Source of the DNA: Gaiellasilicea sp037721555
GTDB lineage: Bacteria; Actinomycetota; Thermoleophilia; Gaiellales; Gaiellaceae
Length of the DNA: 26,862 nucleotides
Reading direction: 5' to 3'
Assembly (NCBI GenBank): GCA_037721555.1
Contig: JBBJOI010000039.1
Coordinates: 1 to 26,862, forward strand
The translations under genes and the position numbers were made by a program. The notes under the pieces are model-generated. The model made no database searches. It was given only the letters and a program-made list of their open reading frames with translations, and had not been told where the DNA came from. This document shows positions 14,800-21,923 of this stretch, piece by piece; position 1 is the first letter of the stretch; every line of letters starts with the position of its first letter.

Positions 14800-15695
14800 G
14801 CACGCTGACGACCACCGACCTCCAGCACGGCGTCGAGGACGCGGCCGCCCACCTCTACGTCTGGGCGCTGAAGGACATCCCGCAGGACCTCCGCGACGCC
14901 CTCGCCGCCGCGAGGGATCGCGAGACGTCGGTGACCGGACAGCGCGTGCTCAACACGATCCACCGCAACGTCAATATCGCCGACAAGGACAAGAACCTCG
15001 TCTGCCAGGACACGGGCATCGCCGTCTACACCTGCCGCGTCGGCGAGCACTTCCCGCTCCACCCCGCGCGCATCTATGAGGCGCTCCGCGACGGCACCGC
15101 GCGGGCGACCGTCGAGCACCCGTTGCGCTCGAATGCCGTCCATACGATCACCCGCGAGAACACCGGCCCGAACATCGGTTATCGGTTGCCGATCGTCCAC
15201 TGGGAGTTCATCCCGGATTGGGACGGGCTCGACGTGAAGTGCGTGCCGAAAGGCTCCGGCTCTGAGAACATGAGCTTCTTGAAGATGTGCGTCCCCGCCG
15301 ACGGCGTCGCAGGGATCAAGCGGTTCGTGCTCGACTCGATCGTGGACGCCGGCGGCAAGCCGTGTCCCCCGGGGATCGTCGGTGTCGGCATCGGCGGCTC
15401 CGCCGACTATGCGATGTACCTCGCGAAAGAGGCGATCGCGCGCCCGGTCGGCACCCGGAACCAGGATCCGATCGTCGCCCAACTCGAGGACGAACTGTAC
15501 GGACTCCTGAACGAGACGGGCATCGGGCCGATGGGCCTCGGCGGCGACGTGACCGTGCTCCAATGCCACATCGAGCACGCCGACACGCACATGACGCTGA
15601 ACCCGGTCGCCGTCAACTACCAGTGCTGGGCCGCCCGCCGCGCCTCGGTGCACGTCTCGCCGGACGGCACCCTCGACTACGACCGCGAGTTCTAA
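14796..15695 (+). CDS. Class I fumarate hydratase (or tartrate dehydratase) alpha subunit
   Basis: The 299-aa product is the N-terminal (Fumerase) half of an oxygen-sensitive [4Fe-4S] hydratase. Probable cluster ligands are Cys70 (LVCQDTG), Cys190 (KPCPPGIVGVGIGG) and Cys277 (NYQCWAARR). The substrate-loop-like motif PKGSGSEN (151-158) is the family KGGGSEN motif. The reaction is reversible hydration of fumarate to malate, or the analogous reaction on tartrate or mesaconate; TtdA has almost the same length, and the E. coli ttd genes also lie next to a LysR gene, so fumarase is the default rather than certain. The GTG at 14796 overlaps the flavoprotein stop, with a purine-rich GAGGGAGCAAGAAG upstream. 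The beta subunit follows after a 165-base structured gap, unusual for partner subunits. Confidence 0.87.
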   Translation: MSTLTTTDLQHGVEDAAAHLYVWALKDIPQDLRDALAAARDRETSVTGQRVLNTIHRNVNIADKDKNLVCQDTGIAVYTCRVGEHFPLHPARIYEALRDGTARATVEHPLRSNAVHTITRENTGPNIGYRLPIVHWEFIPDWDGLDVKCVPKGSGSENMSFLKMCVPADGVAGIKRFVLDSIVDAGGKPCPPGIVGVGIGGSADYAMYLAKEAIARPVGTRNQDPIVAQLEDELYGLLNETGIGPMGLGGDVTVLQCHIEHADTHMTLNPVAVNYQCWAARRASVHVSPDGTLDYDREF

Positions 15696-15860
15696 AGTGG
15701 TGACTCCGGCGACATTCGGCGGCGCCCGGAACGCGATCACGTTTTGCCATGCGTCGTCCTCAGTCGCGGACGGGCTATCCAGCCCGCCCGCTCCCTGCGT
15801 CCTAGCCCGGGTCGGTGCTCGCGCCCCGGGCATCCACCAATGCCACCAGAGGCACCACTG
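15696..15860 (+). other. Structured spacer between the hydratase subunit genes, with two GC-rich hairpins
   Basis: Two strong inverted repeats lie here. The first is GCGG-A-CGGGCT, loop ATCC, AGCCCG-C-CCGC (15766-15791), an 11-position stem with one mismatch. The second is GCCCGGG (15805-15811) pairing with CCCGGGC (15825-15831) across a 13-base loop. Neither is followed by a T-run, so they are not classic intrinsic terminators. They could attenuate, protect or mark a processing site in the operon mRNA. No open frame with family similarity was seen in the gap. Confidence 0.55.
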
Positions 15861-16448
15861 ATGGCAAACCACGAGGTCACCTTTCCGATCACCGATCCGA
15901 ATGAGATCCTGAAGCTCCGCGCCGGCGACGAGGTCACGGTGCAGGGGCACATCATCGGCATCCGCGACCGCACCCAGATCCGGATCTTCGACCAGGGAGT
16001 CGAGCCGCCGATGGATCTCATGGGGGCCTTTCTCCTCCACACGGCGCCCGGTGTTCGCAAATTAGACAGCGGTAAGTACGAGAAGGTTTGCATCGGCACG
16101 ACGACGAGCGCGCGCATGGTGCGCTTCACCGAGCCGCTGGGCGCGCAGTACGGCGTGCGGGCGATCTGCGGCAAGGGAGGCTTCCCGGACGAGGCGATCG
16201 AGCCGATGCAGCGGCTCGGCATGGTGTACTTCGCGATCGTCGGGGGTGCCGCGGCGCTCGAGACGACCCAGATCGAGGAGATCGAGGAGGTTGCCTGGGA
16301 GGAGCTGATGCCCGAGTGCCTCTGGAAGTTCCGCGTCAAGGACTTTGGGCCGCTTACGGTCGGGATCGATGCACACGGGAACTCGCTCTACCACGACGTC
16401 CAGGCTCAAGCGCACGAAAAGCTGAAGGAGCTCTATGCCCGCCTCTAA
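15861..16448 (+). CDS. Class I fumarate hydratase (or tartrate dehydratase) beta subunit
   Basis: The 195-aa product is the C-terminal (Fumerase_C) half of the class I hydratase. It contains AGDEVTVQGHIIGIRDRTQ (about 21-39), a long central region, and the conserved ICGKGGF followed by YFAIVGGAAALETTQI (about 127-137), typical of FumA/TtdB C-domains. It would pair with the alpha subunit to complete the active site. The ATG at 15861 begins MANHEVTFPI, matching the usual family N-terminus; the frame is open further upstream but without similarity. Its last 14 bases overlap the comA gene in another frame, so the two are tightly coupled. TtdB of E. coli is of similar length, so a tartrate-type substrate cannot be excluded. 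Confidence 0.87.
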   Translation: MANHEVTFPITDPNEILKLRAGDEVTVQGHIIGIRDRTQIRIFDQGVEPPMDLMGAFLLHTAPGVRKLDSGKYEKVCIGTTTSARMVRFTEPLGAQYGVRAICGKGGFPDEAIEPMQRLGMVYFAIVGGAAALETTQIEEIEEVAWEELMPECLWKFRVKDFGPLTVGIDAHGNSLYHDVQAQAHEKLKELYARL

Positions 16449-17238
16449 TGGCGAACCGCACCCGAACTTCCTCGATCTTCCCGCGCGCCCGGCGAAACCG
16501 CGCCAGACCGGACTGACGCACGTGATGGACAAGGGCCTGAACATCCGCGAGATCGAGGGCCTGTTCGACACCGCCGGCGAGTACGTCGACATCGTCAAGC
16601 TGGGCTGGGGCACGAGCTACGTGACGAGGAACCTCGAGAAGAAGATCGCGCTCTACCGATCCTTCGACACGCCGATCGTGTGCGGCGGCACGCTCTTCGA
16701 GGCCGTCTACGCGCGCGGCAAGCTCGACGGCTTCAAGTCGTGGCTCGAGCACTACCGCTTCTCGCACGTGGAGATCTCGGATGGCACGCTCGAGATCCCG
16801 CGCGAGCACAAGCTCGAGCTGATCGAAGACTTCGCCCGCGACTTCACCGTCCTCTCGGAGGTCGGCTCGAAGGACTCGGAGGTCGTGTTCGCCCCCTACC
16901 AGTGGGTCGAGTGGATCAAGGAGGAGCGCGACGCGGGCGCCTGGAAGGTGATCACGGAGGCGCGCGAGGGCGGCACCGCCGGGATCTTCCGCAAGGACGG
17001 TGACATGCGGACCGGCCTGATCGACGAGATCGTCCACTCGATCGACTTCCACGACCTGATCTGGGAGGCTCCCACGAAGAGCTCCCAGGCGTGGTTCGTG
17101 AAGCAGTTCGGCCCCGATGTCAACCTCGGCAACATCGCACCCGAGGAAGTGATCCCGCTCGAGACGCTCCGGCTGGGCCTCCGCGGCGACACGCTAAAGG
17201 AGATCCTGCTCGCCCACGAGCCCGCGCCCATGTCCTAG
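16435..17238 (+). CDS. comA: Phosphosulfolactate synthase
   Basis: The 267-aa product is a clear ComA-family TIM-barrel enzyme, which adds sulfite to phosphoenolpyruvate to give (R)-2-phospho-3-sulfolactate, the first step of coenzyme M and sulfolactate synthesis. Motifs are in order: GLTHVMDKG (26-34), DIVKLGWGTS (52-61), CGGTLFE (83-89), VEISDGT (112-118), SEVGSKD (141-147), KVITEAREGGTAGIF (171-185), WEAPTKSSQ (210-218), VNLGNIAPEE (229-238) and LRLGLRGDTL (245-254). The N-terminal FLDLPARPAKPR extension is usual in bacterial members. It is the last gene of the operon and overlaps the hydratase beta gene by 14 bases. No ComB phosphatase, ComC dehydrogenase or ComDE decarboxylase is visible in the window, so the end product is not known. 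Its stop shares CTAG with the stop of the opposing cyclase gene. Confidence 0.93.
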   Translation: MPASNGEPHPNFLDLPARPAKPRQTGLTHVMDKGLNIREIEGLFDTAGEYVDIVKLGWGTSYVTRNLEKKIALYRSFDTPIVCGGTLFEAVYARGKLDGFKSWLEHYRFSHVEISDGTLEIPREHKLELIEDFARDFTVLSEVGSKDSEVVFAPYQWVEWIKEERDAGAWKVITEAREGGTAGIFRKDGDMRTGLIDEIVHSIDFHDLIWEAPTKSSQAWFVKQFGPDVNLGNIAPEEVIPLETLRLGLRGDTLKEILLAHEPAPMS

Positions 17239-20200
17239 GCGGGCTTCGCCGCCGCCGCAGGCGACAGCAGCGCCTCCGCCTCTCGGATGTAGCGGGTGGC
17301 ACCCACCGAGCGGAAGAAGGCGAGCGCCTTCTCCAACTGGGCATCGGCCTCGGCGTGCCGGCCTTCGGCGACGAGCTGCTCGGCCGCGCGCAGGCGCGCG
17401 TACGCCTCGTGCGGCCGCGTTTGCACAAGTGCGAATCGCTCGGCCGCTTCGGCGTAATCGCCACGCAACACGGCTCGCGTGGCGGCGATCCAGCCGGACT
17501 GCCGCCGGTGGACCGCCAGCAACCGATCCAGCTCCTCGGCGTAGCCAACCTCCGCTGCCGCCCAGCCGAAGTGGACGAACGACCAGGGCGGCGTCGGGCG
17601 TCTCTGATCGAGCGCGCGGAAGTCGAAGTCGGCGGCCTGCTCGCGCGCGCGCTCGAGCGCGCCCGACGCAGCGAACGCGCGCACCGCGAACGCCAGGGAC
17701 TGGAAGACCCGGTCCGGCTGCCGCACCTCGAGCGCGAGGTCGAGCGCTCGTTCGGCGTCGGCCACCGCTCCGTCTGTGTCGTCACGCGCGAGCCTGATGC
17801 TTCCGCGGTGGCAGTGCACTGACGCCTGCAAGGTGTGACCTCCGGCGGCTTCGCACGCGGCGATGAACGCATCCGCGAGCCGGACGCCCTCGTCCCAGCG
17901 TCCGGCGTCGAGGGCCGGCAACAGCATCATGCCTTGCCCGAATCGCACGAGGTCGACGTCGCCGGCGCGCTCTGCGAGAAGCAACGCCTCTTCCAGGAGA
18001 GCGAACGCCCGCGGCAGCTCTCCTCCCCCCGTAGAGCACGACAGCGAGGTTGTTACATGCGCGAGAGGCCTCGCGGAGCGCGCCCCTGCCGACGGCTACC
18101 CGCCTGCTCTCCTCGAGGTCGTCGAAGCCGGCGTCGTCTCCGAGCTCGACACGTGCGCCTCCCACCGTTGTCAGGACGGCCGCACGCACCTCGTCCAGAC
18201 CCAGACAGTCGGCCGCAGCGAGCGCATCCTGCCCGATGCGAATCGCCTCCTCGTCCTCGCCCTCGAGTGCGGCGAAGGCGGAGACCGCGGCCAGCACGCG
18301 CGCCTTCTCCGCGGTCGGAGGACCTTCGGGGAGGAGCGCAAGGGAGCGCTCGTAGGCGCTGCGGGCGCGGTCCCAAGTTCCTCGAAATCACCACGCTCGC
18401 GCAAGCAGCGCCTCCGCCTCCGCCGCGCGCCCGTCGTCGCCGGCCCGTAGCAGCGCGTCGCGGGCCACCTCGAGCGCCTCGAACTGCTGCTCGGCTGCCG
18501 CGAGGTGCAGGGCGTGCGCTCTACGAAACAAGACCTCGGGCCGCGCAGGGTCCTCGTTCAGCAAGAGCTCGGAGGCTTGCTCGTAGAGATGGGCGGCGTG
18601 CGCGAACGCGTTCAGCGCGAAGGCGCGGTCGCCGGCAGCGCGGAGCGCCAGATATGCAGGCTCGGCGAGGTCGGCGGTCGAGCGCCGGGCGGCGCGCAGG
18701 AGCTCGAGCGCCCTCAGGTAGTGGTGAGCGAGCAGCTCGGCGTGGTCCTCAGGTCGACCCAGCGCCTCGATCCACCTCGCCGCCAGGAGATGCTTGTCGG
18801 CCCGAGCCGCGCGGGGTATCTGGCCGTAGGCGACGTCTCGCATGAGCAGGTGCCGGAAGGCGTATTCAACCTCGCGGTCCACCGAAGACCGGCGCTCGCG
18901 GCGAACGAACTCCTTGCGCTCGAGCGCGTGCAGCCGCTCCTCCGCCGCTCGGCGCTCGACCGCGGAGAGCGACGCCGTCGCTCCGAGCCAGAAGGACTTG
19001 CCGAGAACGGCGGCGTCCTGCAGCAGCGCCTTCTCCTCCGCAGGCAGCGCGTCGATGCGGGCGGCGATCAGTCCTTGCACGGTCTCCGGCAACTCCTCGG
19101 GAGGCCGGTGCTCCGCCAGCAGCCGGACGAACTCCTCGGCGTAGAGCGGGTTCCCGCCTGCGCGCGAGAGGAGCGTCGCCTGCACCTCTGCCGAGAGCAG
19201 CGGCCGCTCGAGCAGAGCTTGCAGGAGCCGCGCGGTGTCCTCGTCGGAGAGGGCCGCGAGCGAGAGCGTGACCGCATTGGCCTTGCCGCCGCCCCAGCCT
19301 GGCCGACGCAAGAGGAGCTCGGGCCGCGCGGTCGCGACGACGAGAATCGGCACGCCGGTCGCCCAGTCGGCAAGGTAGTCCACGAAGTCAAGCAGCCCAT
19401 CGTCCGCGAAGTGGAGGTCTTCGAGCACGAGCACCAGGGGTCGCTGCTCCGCGAGCGCTTCCAGGAAACGACGCCAGGCGGCGAACGCCTCGCCTCGCCG
19501 GTTGGAGCCGACGTCGCCCCCCTCGAGCCCGACCAGCGGGCGGAGGTGGCGCTCGAGCCACTGGGCGCCCGCGGCGTCCGACACGAGCGCCGCGATCGCC
19601 TCGCGCAGCTTCTCCTCGGTCTGTGCGCCGTCGTCCGTCTCGAGGATGCCGGCCTGCGCCTTCACGACTTCGCCGAACGCCCAGAAGCTGACCTCTTCGC
19701 CGTAGGCCGGCGAGCGGCCCTGGCGCCAGAAGGTGAGCTCGCCACCGGACTCGATCGCCCGAAAGAGCTCGTAGACGAGCCGGCTCTTGCCGATGCCCGG
19801 CACGCCGGCCAACGTCACGAGCTGCGGCTCGCGGTCCTCCCGCACGCGCCGCGAGCAGCACCTCCAGCTCCCGCTCCCGCCCCATGAGTGGCGCCCGGCT
19901 ACCGCGCTCCACCTGCACGCGCGAACGCGCCTGGCGAACCTCCCAGACCGGGACGGCTTCGGCCTTGCCCTTCGCAGCGACCGGGAGCTCCTCGCCGTAC
20001 TCGACCACCCGGGCAGTGGCGCGCTGCGTCGTGCGGTCGACGAGGATGCCGTTCACCGGTGCCGCAGACTGCAGGCGCGCGGCGGTGTTGACAACGTCGC
20101 CCGATGCCATTCCCTCACCCGCTGCCGGCCGCGCGGCGAGCGCGACCAGCGCCTCGCCGGTCGTGATCCCGACCCGCACCTGCAGCCCTCCTCGCTGGCC

Positions 20201-20553
20201 CACTCCCGGATTGCCAGCGCCGCCCGCACCGCCCGCTCCGGATCGTCCTCGTGCGCGACCGGCGCCCCGAACAGCGCCATCACCGCATCGCCGATGAACT
20301 TCTCGACCGTACCGCCGAAGCGCTCCAGCTCGTAACGGACGCGGCCGTGGTAGCGCGAGAGCATCACGCGCACGTCCTCCGGATCCATTCGCTCGGCCCG
20401 GGCGGTCGAGCCGACGAGGTCGCAGAACACGACGGAGACCACCTTACGCTCGTCGCGCGGCGCAGGAAGCTCCTCCGCCAGAGGCGCAGCGCAGGCGCCA
20501 CAGAAACGGAAGCCCTCGGGGTTCTCCTGACCACAGGTCGGACAGATCAGCAC
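17235..20553 (-). pseudogene. Broken adenylate/guanylate cyclase-AAA ATPase-TPR regulator
   Basis: About 1,100 codons of one protein can be followed across several frames. From the GTG at 20553 there is a zinc ribbon (Cys4, 7, 18, 21), then a class III cyclase domain (FCDLVGST with Asp45; EKFIGDAVMALFG with Lys85 and Asp89; later GDVVNTAARLQ). A STAND/AAA-like ATPase (Walker A GVPGIGKS, Walker B LVLVLEDLHFADD) and C-terminal TPR-type helices follow. Four lesions interrupt it: a one-base deletion near 20184-20188 inside the cyclase domain (EEG should run into LQVRVGITTG); a frame change at about 19846 (one extra or two missing bases); an in-frame TGA at 18388-18390 where a second Trp is expected (ARAW then stop then FRGTWDRARSAYERSL); and one extra G in a six-G run at 18025-18030. 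A product with ATPase only, starting at 19845, could still be made, but the original signalling protein is lost. Confidence 0.8.
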
Positions 20554-20559
20554 AGCACA

Positions 20560-20565
20560 AGCCTA
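20560..20565 (-). promoter_or_regulatory. Putative -10 element (TAGGCT) of the cyclase gene
   Basis: On the minus strand TAGGCT lies 6 bases before the GTG at 20553, identical in sequence and spacing to the element before the DedA gene. It supports this start codon and suggests the promoter is still intact although the gene is broken. Confidence 0.5.
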
Positions 20566-20704
20566 CGACGACGCCCGTTTCGGCCTTCAATCCAGCTGCC
20601 TTCGACCATCACCGACGCCACCCGTCAGTGCGGCTCCTCCGCCGCGCCACTCGGGACCGCAACCCGCGCCAACTCAAGAGCGAGGCGCTGGCAACGCATG
20701 CGGT

Positions 20705-20719
20705 CTAGAGACCCTCTAG
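20705..20719. repeat. Perfect 15-bp inverted repeat (CTAGAG-ACC-CTCTAG)
   Basis: Two 6-base arms separated by ACC form a perfect dyad between the divergent cyclase pseudogene and the small membrane protein gene, directly before a possible GTG start at 20720. It contains two copies of the rare tetramer CTAG. An operator is a reasonable guess; there is no T-run for a terminator. Confidence 0.6.
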
Positions 20720-20947
20720 GTGGGTTGGTCGAACGCGCGAGTATGTTCCAGGAGGTGCGAACGCGCTTTACGAGGGTTGGGAACGTACTGGTCACTCCTT
20801 CTCCTAGCTGCCTGTGACGTCTATCTCCTCGCGGCTGGCGCATGGTGGACCGTCGTGTTCGTGAGCGTGGGAACGATCCTCCTCGGCGTGGGTGGCCGCA
20901 TCCTCGTCGCCCGGCGTCTTGCACATCGAAACGCCCAGCCCTCCTAG
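20720..20947 (+). CDS. Small predicted membrane protein
   Basis: From about 20777 onward the frame encodes a convincing two-helix membrane protein (TYWSLLLLAACDVYLLAAGAW, then VVFVSVGTILLGVGGRIL, with a basic C-terminal tail). I recognise no family. The first 19 residues from the GTG at 20720 use codons unusual for this genome (AGG, TTA, TGT) and look non-coding, so the start is uncertain; TTG at 20777 is an alternative. In the neighbouring frame a GTG at 20755 follows a -10-like TATGTT by 7 bases and reads VRTRFTRVG; one extra base near 20782 would have separated it from the membrane part, so the gene may be frameshifted. It ends 7 bases before the YeiH start. Confidence 0.45.
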   Translation: MGWSNARVCSRRCERALRGLGTYWSLLLLAACDVYLLAAGAWWTVVFVSVGTILLGVGGRILVARRLAHRNAQPS

Positions 20948-20954
20948 GGCTTCG

Positions 20955-21923
20955 GTGCGCGACGTCGCCCCCGGCCTCGCGCTGGCGGGTCTCGGCGCCG
21001 CGATCGGATTCGCCGTTCATCGGCTCCTGCCCGAGGTTCCGGTGGTCCTCGTCGCGGTCACGGCCGGCGTCCTGATCGCGAACACCTGGGGGACCCCGGC
21101 CGCTGCTCGCCCCGGTCTCGCCTTCGCGTCGGGAGCGCTCCTGAAGCTCGGAATCGTGCTCCTCGGCTTCGACCTCGTCCTCCAGGAGACGCTGCGGCTC
21201 GGCGCCCGGGGCCTCGCGGTGGTGGCCGCGGTCGTCGTCGGCACGTTCTTCGGCACACGCTGGGCGGGCAGGAGGCTCGGCGTTTCGAACGGACTCGCGC
21301 TGCTCGTCGCGACCGGCTTCTCCATCTGCGGGGTCTCGGCGATCGCGGCGGCCAGGGACGTGAGCGACGCGGACGAGGAGGAGGTCGCCTACGCGATCGC
21401 GCTCGTGACGCTCTGCGGCACGCTCGCGATCGTGCTCCTGCCGGCCCTGCGTGGGATCCTCGGACTCGACGACCGCAGCTACGGCGTCTGGGTCGGGGCG
21501 AGCGTCCACGACGTCGCCCAGGTGGTCGCGACCTCGTCCGCGGCAGGCGGAGTCGCCGTCACGACCGCAATCGTGGTCAAGCTCACCCGCGTCCTGCTGC
21601 TCGGTCCGCTCGTGGTCTGGATCGCGTGGTCTCAGGATCGGAGTGTCGCGGGCTCGCGTGCACGGCTCTCCCCGCCGCTCTTCGTGCTCGCCTTTCTCGG
21701 TGCCGCGCTGCTCCGCAGCGGCGATCTGGTGCCCACCGGTCTCCTCCCGACGATCGAGGCTGTCAAGGTCGCTCTACTGGCGGTGGCCCTTTTCGCAGTG
21801 GGCGCCAGGGTCGAGTTCCGCCGTCTGCTCGCCGTCGGGGCGCGCCCGCTCGTGCTCGGGCTCTGCTCGTGGACGATCGTCTCCACGGTTGCCTACCTCG
21901 GCATCCGCGTCGTAGGGGCATGA
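20955..21923 (+). CDS. YeiH/UPF0324 family putative sulfate exporter
   Basis: The 322-aa product is a polytopic membrane protein with about nine or ten hydrophobic helices. It matches the YeiH/TauZ family (UPF0324): LLKLGIVLLGFDLVLQE, ATGFSICGVSAIAAA, a cytosolic acidic stretch DVSDADEEEVAYAIALVTLCGT, and SVHDVAQVVATSSAAG, which contains the conserved HDVAQV motif. Some members are proposed to export sulfate or sulfite during sulfonate use, but the transported species here is not shown. I chose the GTG at 20955 because the frame further upstream overlaps the small membrane protein and lacks similarity. The next gene starts within its stop (ATGA). Confidence 0.85.
   Translation: MRDVAPGLALAGLGAAIGFAVHRLLPEVPVVLVAVTAGVLIANTWGTPAAARPGLAFASGALLKLGIVLLGFDLVLQETLRLGARGLAVVAAVVVGTFFGTRWAGRRLGVSNGLALLVATGFSICGVSAIAAARDVSDADEEEVAYAIALVTLCGTLAIVLLPALRGILGLDDRSYGVWVGASVHDVAQVVATSSAAGGVAVTTAIVVKLTRVLLLGPLVVWIAWSQDRSVAGSRARLSPPLFVLAFLGAALLRSGDLVPTGLLPTIEAVKVALLAVALFAVGARVEFRRLLAVGARPLVLGLCSWTIVSTVAYLGIRVVGA

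Noticed and set aside
15766..15831. Intrinsic terminator between the hydratase subunit genes
   Set aside because: The stems are strong but no T-run follows, and the subunits need joint expression.
14673..16040. Long open frame on the minus strand opposite the hydratase genes
   Set aside because: It is the antisense shadow of GC-rich coding sequence: arginine- and valine-rich, no recognisable motif, and it crosses the flavoprotein end, the alpha gene and the spacer.
16435..17238. Complete coenzyme M biosynthesis cluster
   Set aside because: Only ComA is present. The fumarase here is class I Fe-S, not the aspartase/fumarase-superfamily lyase of the bacterial coenzyme M pathway, and no ComB, ComC or ComDE is visible.
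18388..18390. In-frame TGA as a recoded Trp or selenocysteine codon
   Set aside because: TGG TGA versus an expected TGG TGG is explained by a single substitution, and the gene carries three frameshifts; other genes use TGA as a stop.
18505..19887. Long plus-strand open frame inside the cyclase-AAA pseudogene
   Set aside because: The opposite strand carries Walker A and B motifs and TPR helices in a continuous reading. The plus-strand product has no domain signature and low-complexity Arg/Glu content.
20554..20719. tRNA or small RNA gene in the spacer before the small membrane protein
   Set aside because: No cloverleaf, T-loop consensus or terminator can be found on either strand; only the -10 and the 15-bp dyad stand out.
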